Shown: one piece after another, positions 8,733 to 16,758 of the stretch | How the letters are laid out: each line of letters opens with the position of its first letter | Numbering within the stretch: the stretch's first letter is position 1 | Notes under the pieces: model-generated | The model's input: only the letters and a program-made list of their open reading frames with translations | Databases searched by the model: none | What the model was told of the DNA's origin: nothing | Position numbers and translations under genes: made by a program | Assembly: GCF_018614975.1 (NCBI RefSeq) | Contig: NZ_JAGGNR010000016.1 | Coordinates: 62,001-126,000 of the forward strand | Direction of reading: 5' to 3' | DNA: 64,000 nucleotides | DNA from: Paenibacillus polymyxa | Lineage (GTDB): Bacteria > Bacillota > Bacilli > Paenibacillales > Paenibacillaceae

Positions 8733-9062
8733 TTGGAATATCGTGAAAATGATGTGGATCGTTATTATAACGACACACTTCCACCACCACCTTATGTAAT
8801 ACCAAAAACCAATAGCAAATCGATTGCTGCTCTTGTCTTGGGGATATTGTCCATCGTGATTCCATACATGGGATTACTAATTGGTATTGTTGCTATCATC
8901 ATTGCTTCTATATCGCTCAAAGAAATTAAGAACCGCATGGAACAGGGTAGAGGATTAGCCATTGCTGGCCTTGTCTGTGGAATTATCAGTGTAGCGCTAT
9001 ATGTATTACTGATTGCGTTCGTACTGTTATTTACTTTCGCTGTCACAAGCTCTGATATGTAG
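8733..9062 (+). CDS. DUF4190 domain membrane protein
   Basis: About 109 residues. A short polar N terminus with a Pro run (TLPPPPY) is followed by the two-helix DUF4190 pattern: SKSIAALVLGILSIVIPYMG, then the GLAIAGLVCGIIS segment. The basic/acidic link KEIKNRMEQGRG between helices is typical. I place the start at TTG 8733, 8 bases after GGAGG (8720-8724); the ATG at 8700 has no such site. The function of the family is unknown. Nearby genes give no clue. Confidence 0.75.
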   Translation: MEYRENDVDRYYNDTLPPPPYVIPKTNSKSIAALVLGILSIVIPYMGLLIGIVAIIIASISLKEIKNRMEQGRGLAIAGLVCGIISVALYVLLIAFVLLFTFAVTSSDM

Positions 9063-9354
9063 TCTACATACTAGGAAAAGGAATAGGAATACTATCGATG
9101 CTATTCATCACTAGAAAATCTATAGATCGTTTAGCTGAACCGTACAGAGAAGCTGATCTGCAACATCAAAATTAAAATCTGGAATGTTGCTCTCCGCTAT
9201 TTGGTCGTTCCAATTCAACAATACCCATTGGCGATTTAGCATGATCAAGAAAATGCTTACCCTTGGCTCCATGCAAGGTGATTTTCTTAGATTTTTAAAC
9301 CAAAACATTCTGAAGAATCTCGATTAAATTGAATATCGAAACTAACAAAATAAC
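9063..9354. other. Intergenic stretch with one doubtful minus-strand reading frame
   Basis: About 290 bases between the DUF4190 gene and the terminator of the Pip gene. A 62-codon minus-strand frame (9308-9120) is open here and contains a passage (NRQWVLLNWNDQIAESNIP) that reads like protein, but it has no good ribosome site and no family I can name. It may be a remnant of a larger gene. Confidence 0.3.
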
Positions 9355-9420
9355 AAAGGCATATCCATTTAAGCCAGACTTGCTATCATCCAGCGAGTCA
9401 GGATAGTGGGATATGCCTTT
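9355..9420 (-). terminator. Terminator after the YhgE/Pip gene
   Basis: AAAGGCATATCC (9355-9366) pairs with its exact complement at 9409-9420; an inner GACT/AGTC stem extends the structure. On the minus strand a T-rich tract follows, so it ends transcription of the Pip gene. Confidence 0.85.
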
Positions 9421-9436
9421 GACTATTTTTTTCGTA

Positions 9437-11626
9437 CTATGCGTGAAGTACAACTTCACTGCTTACGTTTTCGTTCTCCGTGGTGCGATGCATCAGGAAA
9501 TACGTTAAGGTTCCTCCAAGACCAATCACGGCAAAGATGCACAGAATACCGATCTGATCCCAAGCCACACCGAACTGTCCACTTGAGATGACTGCTTTAT
9601 AACCTGTTACCGAATATGTCATAGGCAGCCATGGATTAAACACTTTCAGCCAATTTGGAATTAGTTCGAGCGGGAAGGTGCCCGCGCTGGTGGTGAGCTG
9701 GAAGATCAGCATGAGAATCGCGAGGAATCGACCCGGGTTCTCCAACCAAGTCACCAGTGCCTGAATGATGTACATGAAGCTTAGACTGGTAACAAAGCTG
9801 AACAAGAGGAACAATGGAACGCTCTGAACATCCAGACCCAAGCCATACAAGACCAGCCATGAAGCAAGCAGGGACTGTACAGCACTCATGAGCGTGAAAG
9901 CCAGCGTTTTACTCACAAAACGATTCCAGCCACTTGCCTCGCTAACTGTGCTGCCGCGTGTTGGGACTACCAAAGTGGCGATCAATGCCCCGACAAACAG
10001 CCCGAGTGACAGGAAGTATGGCGAAAATCCTGTACCATAGTTAGGTACCTCATTATATTTATGCTCATTGACCTGAACAGGCTCTGCATACATCGTTACC
10101 AGTTCATCGGTCTTTTTCACATTCCCCGTCTGCTCGGCCGCTTCATTCAGCTTGGTGGCAAGTTCGCCAGATCCGTCCGTTAACTTCAGCGTACCTTCTT
10201 TTAACTGACCAGCACCGTCATCGAGCTTATGTGAGCCATCTGCAAGGGTTGAGATGCCGTCTGTAAGCTGGCTTACACCGGCAACCAGCTTGCCTGCACC
10301 AGCATTCAATTGACCTGAACCATCCGCAAGTTTGGCTCCTCCAGCGGCTGCTTCGGATAATTTGGAATTGAATTGTTGTAGACCAGTGGCAAGCTTTTCT
10401 TGTCCGGCGGATAACTGCGTGGCACCCTGTACCAGTTGTTGTTCCCCCTGCACCAACTGGCTGCTGCCTTGATGGAGTTGCTGCTGTGCAGCGTACAGGT
10501 TTTGGCTGCCTGCGACCAACTGCTGTCCGCCCTGATACACTTGTTCACTGCCAGCGGCTACGGCCTGACTGGCTGCCAAAAGCTGCTGTACAGCTGGACT
10601 TGCGGCCAGTTCCGGACTCGCTTCGGCTAATTGGGCAAGACCTTGCGCAACCGCTTTGGCACCCTTGCTAACTTTGCCACTGCCCTCAACAGAACTTTGC
10701 AGCCCAGCAGTCAGCTTTGCACTGCCTTCCTCGGAAGCCGCCAGTCCTGCATCCAGCTTGGCTGCGCCTTCCTGAGCAGATTGAAGGCCAGCTTGTAGCT
10801 GTTTGCTGCCTGTTTCGGCCTGGGTTGCTCCATCACCAAGCTTTGTGCCTGCTGCTGCCAATTGGGACAGCCCATTGGACAGGGCGCTTGCGCCAGTATG
10901 AAGATCACCTATGCCTTGAGCGAGGGTAGATGTACCTTCTTTTAACGGAACTACGCTCGTTTCGAGCTTGTCGGTGCCTGCCGCCAGTTTGGACAGGTTC
11001 TCATTTAATGTAGCAGCACCCTCATCCAGCTTAATCGCACCATCACGGATCTGACCTGCTCCATCCCCGGCATCCGCCAAACCACCAGAGATTTTTTCGA
11101 CCTGATCCAGTAACGTTTCGGTATACGACTCAGTTACTTTAGCGGAGACTTTGGAGCGAATTTGTTTGACCGCCGTACCGCCGATCTGACCTGCGAGGAA
11201 GTTGTATCCTTCATTGGGTTCATAGATCAGGTCTGCCGGCTCAGGGTGCTCATCCATCAGGGTTGTGGCTTTGGTGGAAAAGTCCTCTGGAATCACAATT
11301 GTCATATAATACGTGTTGTCTTGCATACCTTGTTCTGCTTGTTCACGAGTCACGAATTGCCAGTTGAAATCTTTGCTTTTCTTCAATTCATCGACCAGAT
11401 TCTGACCGACCTCCAGTGATTTATCGTTGTAGACCGCACCCTGATCCGTGTTGACCACCGCCACAGGTAATTCATTCATTTTGCCATACGGGTCCCAGAA
11501 TGCGTTCAGGAACAGGCCGCTATACAGCACCGGAATGAACAGTACAACGAGAATCGGAATAAATACTTTTGGTTTCTTAAAGGCGGACTTCAGGTCTTGC
11601 CCAAATACGTGGAATGATTTCATCAT
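9437..11626 (-). CDS. YhgE/Pip domain membrane protein (ABC-2-like)
   Basis: A 729-residue membrane protein. One helix lies at about residues 20-42, then a long extracytoplasmic part, and about six helices in the last 200 residues (from roughly 540), the ABC-2-like layout of the YhgE/Pip (phage infection protein) family. Residues ~190-510 are an unusual low-complexity region of repeated L-x-x-G / L-A-x-G units of about 7 residues (for example SQLTDGISTLADGSHKL), predicted to form a long helical or rod-like shaft. Related proteins serve as phage receptor in Lactococcus and belong to the type VII secretion-linked EsaA/YueB group. A TetR gene lies 74 bp upstream on the same strand and probably controls it. 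Confidence 0.9.
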   Translation of the reverse strand: MMKSFHVFGQDLKSAFKKPKVFIPILVVLFIPVLYSGLFLNAFWDPYGKMNELPVAVVNTDQGAVYNDKSLEVGQNLVDELKKSKDFNWQFVTREQAEQGMQDNTYYMTIVIPEDFSTKATTLMDEHPEPADLIYEPNEGYNFLAGQIGGTAVKQIRSKVSAKVTESYTETLLDQVEKISGGLADAGDGAGQIRDGAIKLDEGAATLNENLSKLAAGTDKLETSVVPLKEGTSTLAQGIGDLHTGASALSNGLSQLAAAGTKLGDGATQAETGSKQLQAGLQSAQEGAAKLDAGLAASEEGSAKLTAGLQSSVEGSGKVSKGAKAVAQGLAQLAEASPELAASPAVQQLLAASQAVAAGSEQVYQGGQQLVAGSQNLYAAQQQLHQGSSQLVQGEQQLVQGATQLSAGQEKLATGLQQFNSKLSEAAAGGAKLADGSGQLNAGAGKLVAGVSQLTDGISTLADGSHKLDDGAGQLKEGTLKLTDGSGELATKLNEAAEQTGNVKKTDELVTMYAEPVQVNEHKYNEVPNYGTGFSPYFLSLGLFVGALIATLVVPTRGSTVSEASGWNRFVSKTLAFTLMSAVQSLLASWLVLYGLGLDVQSVPLFLLFSFVTSLSFMYIIQALVTWLENPGRFLAILMLIFQLTTSAGTFPLELIPNWLKVFNPWLPMTYSVTGYKAVISSGQFGVAWDQIGILCIFAVIGLGGTLTYFLMHRTTENENVSSEVVLHA

Positions 11627-11700
11627 GTTCTCTCCCTATCCTTACGCTCATCCATTTGTTCTATCTCTATTATGTGTTGAGTCTGGTGGCATGCCTTTCT

Positions 11701-12279
11701 CTAGGTAGGGGATAAGCCATTCTTGAGAAAGAGGCCCATAAAATCCTTGATCTGATCCTTGTGCAGCGTAGGATGCGTTTTGTTCCAATCCGAGGTTAAG
11801 GTGACATACAGCTTCAGCAGGACAAAAGAAACCAGCTTGGGATCGTCCCTGCGAATCTGCTCTAATTCCATGGCACGGCTGACCTGACGCTCCAGATATT
11901 CGAGAATGGCTGTCTCCACTTTCTGTAAACCTTCCTTGGCCTGCGGCGTACCGAACTCGTTAACCTCCTGGAAGAGCTTGATCAACAGCTCATGTTCCTC
12001 ACGGTATTCCAGCAAAGAATCCATGCTCATATGCACGTTATCCAGAAAGGAGTTCTCTTCCTTCACCGACTGCTCTGTAATCTGTCTCATATCCGTAATG
12101 ATCGAGCGCAGAATCTCGCTGAACAGTTCCTCTTTATTTTCGAAAAAAGTATAGATCGTTCCCTTGCCCACATTGGCAAGTCTCGCAACCTGCTCCATCG
12201 TTGTGGCTTTGTAACCAAACAGGGCAAAGGATTTCTCGGCAGAATCCATCACCTGTTGCCTTCGATCTATCGTTTTCAT
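11701..12279 (-). CDS. TetR/AcrR family transcriptional regulator
   Basis: 192 residues. The N-terminal TetR helix-turn-helix is clear: RRQQVMDSAEKSFALFGY, then TTMEQVARLANVGKGTIYTFF, followed by a variable ligand-binding domain. The start follows a perfect AAGGAGGTG site 8 bases upstream. It precedes the YhgE/Pip gene in the same direction, so it probably represses that gene and itself. The inducer is not known. The upstream region has a short T/A-rich inverted arrangement around 12320-12365 (TGACCGATTTACTATTGTGGTCA), a possible operator. Confidence 0.9.
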   Translation of the reverse strand: MKTIDRRQQVMDSAEKSFALFGYKATTMEQVARLANVGKGTIYTFFENKEELFSEILRSIITDMRQITEQSVKEENSFLDNVHMSMDSLLEYREEHELLIKLFQEVNEFGTPQAKEGLQKVETAILEYLERQVSRAMELEQIRRDDPKLVSFVLLKLYVTLTSDWNKTHPTLHKDQIKDFMGLFLKNGLSPT

Positions 12280-12319
12280 GGTATGTACACCTCCTTGTAG
12301 ATAGAAATGGTAAATGGTA

Positions 12320-12360
12320 AGATAAGTTCTTTATTGACCGATTTACTATTGTGGTCAGTT
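12320..12360. promoter_or_regulatory. Possible TetR operator upstream of the TetR/Pip operon
   Basis: TTGACCGA...TGGTCAGTTGGTC: TGACC near 12335 and GGTCA near 12354 form a short inverted repeat 14 bases apart, with a second GGTC behind. It sits in the promoter region of the TetR gene. The evidence is only this symmetry and location. Confidence 0.35.
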
Positions 12361-12471
12361 GGTCGTTAACAACTGTAGCACTTGAACAGGGGAGGTGGAT
12401 GTGATCTTTCTCATAAACGGATGGAACAGGTGCAAATGTGATGCTCACATTCCTGCGATCGTTACATTAAT

Positions 12472-12996
12472 TTATCGCCAAAATGTCGGATATTTCCTAT
12501 GTTTAATCAGGTTGTTGTATAGCAAGGTAACGCACACAATAATCACTGAGCCGAGTAACACTGGAGTGAAAAGAAAAGACCAGGAGCTTGCGGCTGTGAT
12601 CACAACGATTGGATTGGCACCTGCAGGAGGGTGTGTGGTTTTGGTTACGATCATCAAAGCAATCCCTAATCCAACAGCTAGAGATAAAGCCCAAATCCCT
12701 GAACCTATCCAATGATAAACAGTCAGTCCACATAGAGTTGTAATGAAGTGCCCACCGATAATATTCCGGGGTTGAGACACAGGAGCCTCGGGAAGTACAA
12801 AAGCCAAAACACAGCTAGCTCCAAAAGGAGCCATTAATAAAGATAATTGCAACCCTTCAGAAAGACTCATTAACATAAATATCGTAATAAAACTACCTGT
12901 AAAAGCAACAACAGCATGCCACAGGCTTATCGTTAGCGGGGAACGAGTATCCGTGGAAAATTTGGTTATATAAGCTTTTAGATTTTTGTACAACAT
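12472..12996 (-). CDS. HPP family integral membrane protein
   Basis: A 174-residue membrane protein with about four to five helices. The family is named for the motif HPP, seen here in KTTHPPAGANP near residue 140; another conserved piece is APFGASCVLAFVLPEAPVSQPRNIIGGH. In cyanobacteria a relative is a chloroplast-type nitrite transporter, but the role in Bacillota is not settled. The gene is transcribed away from a LysR gene 117 bp off, which likely controls it. Confidence 0.88.
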   Translation of the reverse strand: MLYKNLKAYITKFSTDTRSPLTISLWHAVVAFTGSFITIFMLMSLSEGLQLSLLMAPFGASCVLAFVLPEAPVSQPRNIIGGHFITTLCGLTVYHWIGSGIWALSLAVGLGIALMIVTKTTHPPAGANPIVVITAASSWSFLFTPVLLGSVIIVCVTLLYNNLIKHRKYPTFWR

Positions 12997-13077
12997 GACT
13001 ACTCCTCTACAAATGTGTTTTCATCTACATGTCAGAGTATACATGAAGATGAGGTATCTATATAATGAATAATACCG

Positions 13078-13088
13078 ATAATGATTAT
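13078..13088. promoter_or_regulatory. ATAAT-G-ATTAT palindrome in the HPP/LysR divergent promoter
   Basis: A perfect palindrome of 11 bases (ATAATGATTAT) between the divergent HPP and LysR genes, 26 bp before the LysR start. It contains the T-N11-A spacing expected for LysR sites and also matches 11 of 14 Fur-box positions when one extends it (13076-13090), so either regulator could bind. Confidence 0.45.
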
Positions 13089-13113
13089 TCGATAAATAGA
13101 TGGGATGTGTATA

Positions 13114-13995
13114 ATGCTAAGCCAATTAGATGGAAAATATATGTATTCGTTTTTAAAAACATATGAGCAACGAAATATAAGCAAGGCTTCTATTCAATTA
13201 GGTTACTCCCAATCTACGGTTACCAACCATATTCATATTCTTGAAGAGTTATTAAATGTACAATTGTTTCACAGAACGATCAACGGTGTAGTTCCAACCG
13301 ATAAAGGAGAAATATTTGCAAAATATGCTCGAACATTTGAGCAACTAACACAAGAGCTATATGATGAAATTAATGAGATTAGCGGTATCGTTAAAATTAA
13401 AGCTTTGGAATCGTTCTGTGTGACCCATTTTTCCAAACCGATCGTCGATTTTTTAGAACGGTATACTACTTCAGAGATCAAATTAACAACGGGCTTTCAT
13501 CAAAGTATTATAGACGATGTAATCAATCAAAAAATCGATTTTGGTATTGCTCCTGTTGATCCTAAGCTTAATCAATTGAAGTGTACGCCTATTTTTGAAG
13601 AAGAATTTGTTTTTATTGGATCTAACCGCGTGAGCGATGAGAGGCTGTTCAGTCATGAAATTAAAGTAATTACCTTTGGTAATCATTGCATTTATCAGTC
13701 ACTGGCTAACAAGATTCTGGTCGATCAAGGCAAATTTGATTACAAAAATATTGAATACGCTAGCCTGGAAATGATTAAACAGACGGTGCTTAATGGAACG
13801 GGTATTGCATTAGTTCCCAAATGCTCAGTTGAGAATGAGTTATCCTCAAACGCACTGAAACTTTTAAAACTAGGCGATCCGATTATCATCCGTCATAATA
13901 TCATTGAATTAAAATCTAACAAAATGAACGAAATTTCAAGCTTGTTTAAAAAGTTTATAATAGAGCATTTTAACCACTTTAATCTTATAGTGTAA
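13114..13995 (+). CDS. LysR family transcriptional regulator
   Basis: About 293 residues. The N-terminal winged helix-turn-helix reads NISKASIQLGYSQSTVTNHI followed by LEELLNVQLFHRT and the GVVPTDKGEIF turn, all standard for LysR. The remaining ~200 residues form the substrate-binding-like effector domain (around residues 90-290). ATG 13114 and ATG 13105 are both possible starts; the first is chosen for its spacing from GATGGG. It is AT-richer than most of the window. It faces away from the HPP membrane protein, its likely target. Confidence 0.88.
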   Translation: MLSQLDGKYMYSFLKTYEQRNISKASIQLGYSQSTVTNHIHILEELLNVQLFHRTINGVVPTDKGEIFAKYARTFEQLTQELYDEINEISGIVKIKALESFCVTHFSKPIVDFLERYTTSEIKLTTGFHQSIIDDVINQKIDFGIAPVDPKLNQLKCTPIFEEEFVFIGSNRVSDERLFSHEIKVITFGNHCIYQSLANKILVDQGKFDYKNIEYASLEMIKQTVLNGTGIALVPKCSVENELSSNALKLLKLGDPIIIRHNIIELKSNKMNEISSLFKKFIIEHFNHFNLIV

Positions 13996-14019
13996 AATTG
14001 ATTTGTCTTCTGATCTGTA

Positions 14020-14228
14020 TGGGTAGGTGCGAACCCCAAGCTCACATGATTTCCCTGGGAGATTCGCACCTCGAAATGTGTCGAAAAGACCTTTTTTGTG
14101 ACCTTTTGGCAAACAGGTAAGTAGAATTTGTGCTGATTTTTAGCAGAAATGATGATGTAATTCTTTGGGGATATCGGAAATACGTCATAATATATGGTTT
14201 TTAGGACGTTATGACGTTCATTTCCGCT
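14020..14228 (+). promoter_or_regulatory. CRISPR leader-like sequence next to a lone repeat
   Basis: About 210 non-coding bases immediately before a single CRISPR repeat. It begins with an 8-bp inverted repeat, GGTGCGAA (14026-14033) and TTCGCACC (14063-14070), which I recall as similar to the start of leaders of type I-C arrays in Bacillota; the rest is AT-rich with T runs (such as CCTTTTTTGTGACCTTTTGG). No cas gene lies on either side: a LysR gene ends 25 bp to the left. The leader identity is inferred from position and this resemblance and was not compared against a database. Confidence 0.5.
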
Positions 14229-14261
14229 GTCACACTCCGTATGGAGTGCGTGGATTGAAAT
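14229..14261 (+). CRISPR. Solitary type I-C-like CRISPR repeat
   Basis: One 33-base unit that starts GTCACACTCCGTATGGAGTG and ends CGTGGATTGAAAT. It has the internal ACTCC/GGAGT stem and the GTGGATTGAAAT end typical of type I-C repeats. There is no second copy within the next 130 bases and no cas gene in the window, so this is a one-repeat remnant (or a minimal array) and not a working array. The orientation, leader on the left, fits normal transcription towards the right. Confidence 0.72.
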
Positions 14262-14387
14262 GAAAGAGTTAAGCCGGGGAGTACATGTCCCCCCACCCTC
14301 AAATAACACCAACACAGCCTGCCATATGTCCTCCTGGAACGGGCTTTTCGCCATGTGCAAACAAGCTCATACAAAACAATGAAATGT
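14262..14387. other. Non-coding stretch after the lone CRISPR repeat
   Basis: The 126 bases to the next gene hold no second repeat I could find, so any spacer would end in unrelated sequence. The part next to the repeat contains a short GGGGAGTACATGTCCCC hairpin (about 14276-14292). Confidence 0.4.
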
Positions 14388-14966
14388 CTACTGACTGTTT
14401 TGCTGCCGATGTTTTTTTACATGGTATCGGGTTGAGCAACGCTTACTGCAGAAGCGTTGAAGACCATTTTTAGAGTGATCCATAAACATTTCCTCGCAAG
14501 GTGCAGAAGCACATGCTTTAAGGCGTGACCTGCCATACTTGGTTAATTCCATTCCCAATACAAATGAGCAGATGGATAATATTGAATCCACTAACGAATG
14601 TTCTGTTCCGTCCGGTTGATCGTATACGTACATGAATTGCCCATACGTGGTTGCAGATAAGCTGGATTGGATTGGGGCACGAGAGAGATGTATGTTTAGG
14701 AAAAGAGAGAGCTCTTCGTCCGTTGCTGTTCGAATGAGATCACGAAACTTGTCGCGATATGAATGTACAGCTATTAAATCTTTCGAGGTAGGTAACTTAG
14801 CTGACGGCAACACATGTTTATTCAACAGTTCCATGAATAGAGCCAAGCTACCCAGTCTTTCAGGTTCCTCGTAATAGGGATCATATGTATTGATAAGTTC
14901 GAATGTGAAAGAAAACCATGCGTCATTGTAAGCTTCCATAATCAATTGACTCCTTACATTATTCAT
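14388..14966 (-). CDS. CGNR zinc-finger domain protein
   Basis: 192 residues. The C-terminal ~45 residues are a CGNR-type zinc finger: CASAPCEEMF, then FCSKRCSTRYHVKKHR, so four Cys bind the metal and a basic segment follows. The larger N-terminal part matches the ABATE-type stress-linked domain that often precedes this finger. Such proteins are putative DNA-binding regulators, but targets are unknown. The CGNR signature itself is changed to CSTRYHV here, so the letters after the last Cys differ from the classic form. It is divergently arranged with the arginase-family gene, 77 bp apart, which makes that gene a candidate target. Confidence 0.82.
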   Translation of the reverse strand: MNNVRSQLIMEAYNDAWFSFTFELINTYDPYYEEPERLGSLALFMELLNKHVLPSAKLPTSKDLIAVHSYRDKFRDLIRTATDEELSLFLNIHLSRAPIQSSLSATTYGQFMYVYDQPDGTEHSLVDSILSICSFVLGMELTKYGRSRLKACASAPCEEMFMDHSKNGLQRFCSKRCSTRYHVKKHRQQNSQ

Positions 14967-15043
14967 TATATAGTAATGCTTAAATTATGCTTTAGTGCTT
15001 ACGATGAGTCAAGTCAAACGAGTGATAAAGGAGTAGAGTCTAC

Positions 15044-15949
15044 ATGAATACAACAATTCAGATCATACACACACCGACGAATCTGGGGCTACGCAAACAT
15101 TCAGATGGACGTGAAAGAGGATGTGACAAGCTCCCAGATACACTTGAGCAGTTGGGCTTGCATTCAGCTATTGGGGCAAAAATTACTCAACGAATATCCA
15201 AACCTGAGTATCCTGTGGAAGAAGTTTTCGATGAAGGAACACTAAATGGCCGACAAGTGGCTACTTACTCCGTTAATTTAGCTAATGTGGTCCAAAAAGT
15301 GTTGAATGCTGATGATTTTTCCTTGGTACTCGGTGGGGATTGCAGTGTCCTGGTGGGGAGTGCTCTTGCTCTCGCTCGGAAGGGCACATATGGTTTAATT
15401 CATATCGATGCACATCCAGATTATTACCATCAGGGGAATAGAGAACAGTCTGTGGTAGGTGGAATGGCTCTGGCGACAGTCACAGGAATGGGGATAAGCC
15501 TTCTAACCAATGTAGAAGAGCGAGCACCGTATATCCATGCGAAACACGTACTTTCGATAGGGTATCGAGAGTCCGATCCTGAGCAGGACATTATTGAGGA
15601 AGCCACAATGGCTGGCATTTCTTTTTGCAGTGCGGAACAGATCAGGCGGAAAGGGTTAGAGAAGACGACAACGTTAGTACAGGACTTTATGCTCCGAACC
15701 AATAAGGTTGACGGTTATTGGCTTCATCTGGATGCAGATGTGCTGGATGCTTCGATTATGCCTTGTGTGGATTGTCCAGAACCAAACGGTCTTTACTGGA
15801 ATGAGCTAGAAGATATACTCAGAACGATTCTGGATTCCAATCTAATTGTAGGTATGACTGTAGCTATTCTCGACCCCGATTTAGACTCTGTTGCTCAAGA
15901 TGTGACGCGAACCTTTTGCAACATGCTTATTGATGTATTAGGGGTCTGA
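15044..15949 (+). CDS. Arginase/agmatinase family hydrolase with Cys at first metal-ligand site
   Basis: 301 residues with the arginase fold and its metal-binding blocks. Family members need two Mn2+ held by GGDHS, DAHxD and DxDxxDP motifs. Here block 1 is GGDCS (Cys100 where His is expected), block 2 is DAHPD (122-126), and block 3 is LDADVLD (Asp230 and Asp232). The missing Pro after block 3 (DAS for DP) is also unusual. The protein may cleave an amidino compound other than arginine, or have weak or no activity; which one is not decidable. ATG 15044 has AGGAG at 15030-15034. A terminator follows at 15954. Confidence 0.82.
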   Translation: MNTTIQIIHTPTNLGLRKHSDGRERGCDKLPDTLEQLGLHSAIGAKITQRISKPEYPVEEVFDEGTLNGRQVATYSVNLANVVQKVLNADDFSLVLGGDCSVLVGSALALARKGTYGLIHIDAHPDYYHQGNREQSVVGGMALATVTGMGISLLTNVEERAPYIHAKHVLSIGYRESDPEQDIIEEATMAGISFCSAEQIRRKGLEKTTTLVQDFMLRTNKVDGYWLHLDADVLDASIMPCVDCPEPNGLYWNELEDILRTILDSNLIVGMTVAILDPDLDSVAQDVTRTFCNMLIDVLGV

Positions 15950-15953
15950 AACA

Positions 15954-16000
15954 AACAAGCCGGAGGCGCAAGTTGGGCCGCACACCGGCTTGTTTTTATT
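15954..16000 (+). terminator. Rho-independent terminator after the arginase-family gene
   Basis: AACAAGCCGG (15954-15963) pairs with CCGGCTTGTT (15985-15994) and a T-rich tail follows. Confidence 0.9.
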
Positions 16001-16072
16001 TGTTAAGTTTTCATCCTGCTCGTCTGTTAAATAAATTTGCTCTTGCAATAAGCCATCATTAAAGATATATTA

Positions 16073-16100
16073 TTAATTAATTGATCATTTAATTAATTAA
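16073..16100. promoter_or_regulatory. AT-rich palindrome, likely operator of the TetR gene at 16129
   Basis: TTAATTAA repeats arranged symmetrically around TGATCA, 29 bases before the GTG start of the TetR gene. This is the usual size and position of a TetR autoregulatory site, inferred from symmetry alone. Confidence 0.5.
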
Positions 16101-16128
16101 AGTCTAGTTTAAAGAGAGGGGAATACAT

Positions 16129-16758
16129 GTGGCAAGACCTATCAATGAAGAAAAAAAACTGGAGCGTCGGAGCCGGATTCTAAAAGAAGCGGTTATCCTG
16201 TTCGCAGAAAGTGGATATTCGAATACCACAACGGCAATCATTGCGAAGCGTGTCGGAGTGACTCCCGGAACCATTTTTCAATATTTCCCTAGTAAAGAAG
16301 CTTTATTCTACGCCGCTGTCCTTGAGCCGCTTGCTGATATTCAGAAGAAATCCCTTGCTTCTCTACAACAAGAGGGGACACCGGGCCAATTGATTAAGAA
16401 CATGGTGGAAGAGCAATTCAACCATATCTACTTCTATACCAATGAATTGCGGCTTGCTCAATCTGTATTAGGACAACGAATAAGGTTCCCTGAACTTACA
16501 CAGAAGGTCCTTGAAAGTATTAAGGTAATGACCGATGAAATCGAAGATGTCTATGCCAAGGGACAGTTAATGGGGGAATTCAACAAAAGCTTTTCTCCAG
16601 CGATGATTTCTCGTGCCTATATCTCTTTTTTAAATGGAGTGGCCTTAACTCTCGGCGAAAGCATTCTTCATCATCCCGAGTGGGAAAATCTGAAGAGCCA
16701 TGCCTTTTATTTGTTCGCACCCATATCACCAATAGAAAAACTGGAGGAGTCTGAATGA
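16129..16758 (+). CDS. TetR/AcrR family transcriptional regulator
   Basis: 209 residues from a GTG start, 7 bases after an AGAGAGGGG site. The HTH reads SRILKEAVILFAESGY, then TTTAIIAKRVGVTPGTIFQYF; an alpha-helical ligand domain follows. It overlaps the next gene by four bases (ATGA), so the two are coupled: the regulator probably senses the substrate or product of the hydrolase downstream. A palindrome lies upstream. Confidence 0.92.
   Translation: MARPINEEKKLERRSRILKEAVILFAESGYSNTTTAIIAKRVGVTPGTIFQYFPSKEALFYAAVLEPLADIQKKSLASLQQEGTPGQLIKNMVEEQFNHIYFYTNELRLAQSVLGQRIRFPELTQKVLESIKVMTDEIEDVYAKGQLMGEFNKSFSPAMISRAYISFLNGVALTLGESILHHPEWENLKSHAFYLFAPISPIEKLEESE

Noticed and set aside
13893-14360. 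155-codon minus-strand reading frame across the CRISPR leader and repeat
   Set aside because: It runs backwards into the LysR gene end and covers the leader/repeat; no ribosome site, no family.
14341-14380. A degenerate second CRISPR repeat near GTGCAAACAAGCTC...ATGAAATG
   Set aside because: Too few matches beyond the last few bases to call.
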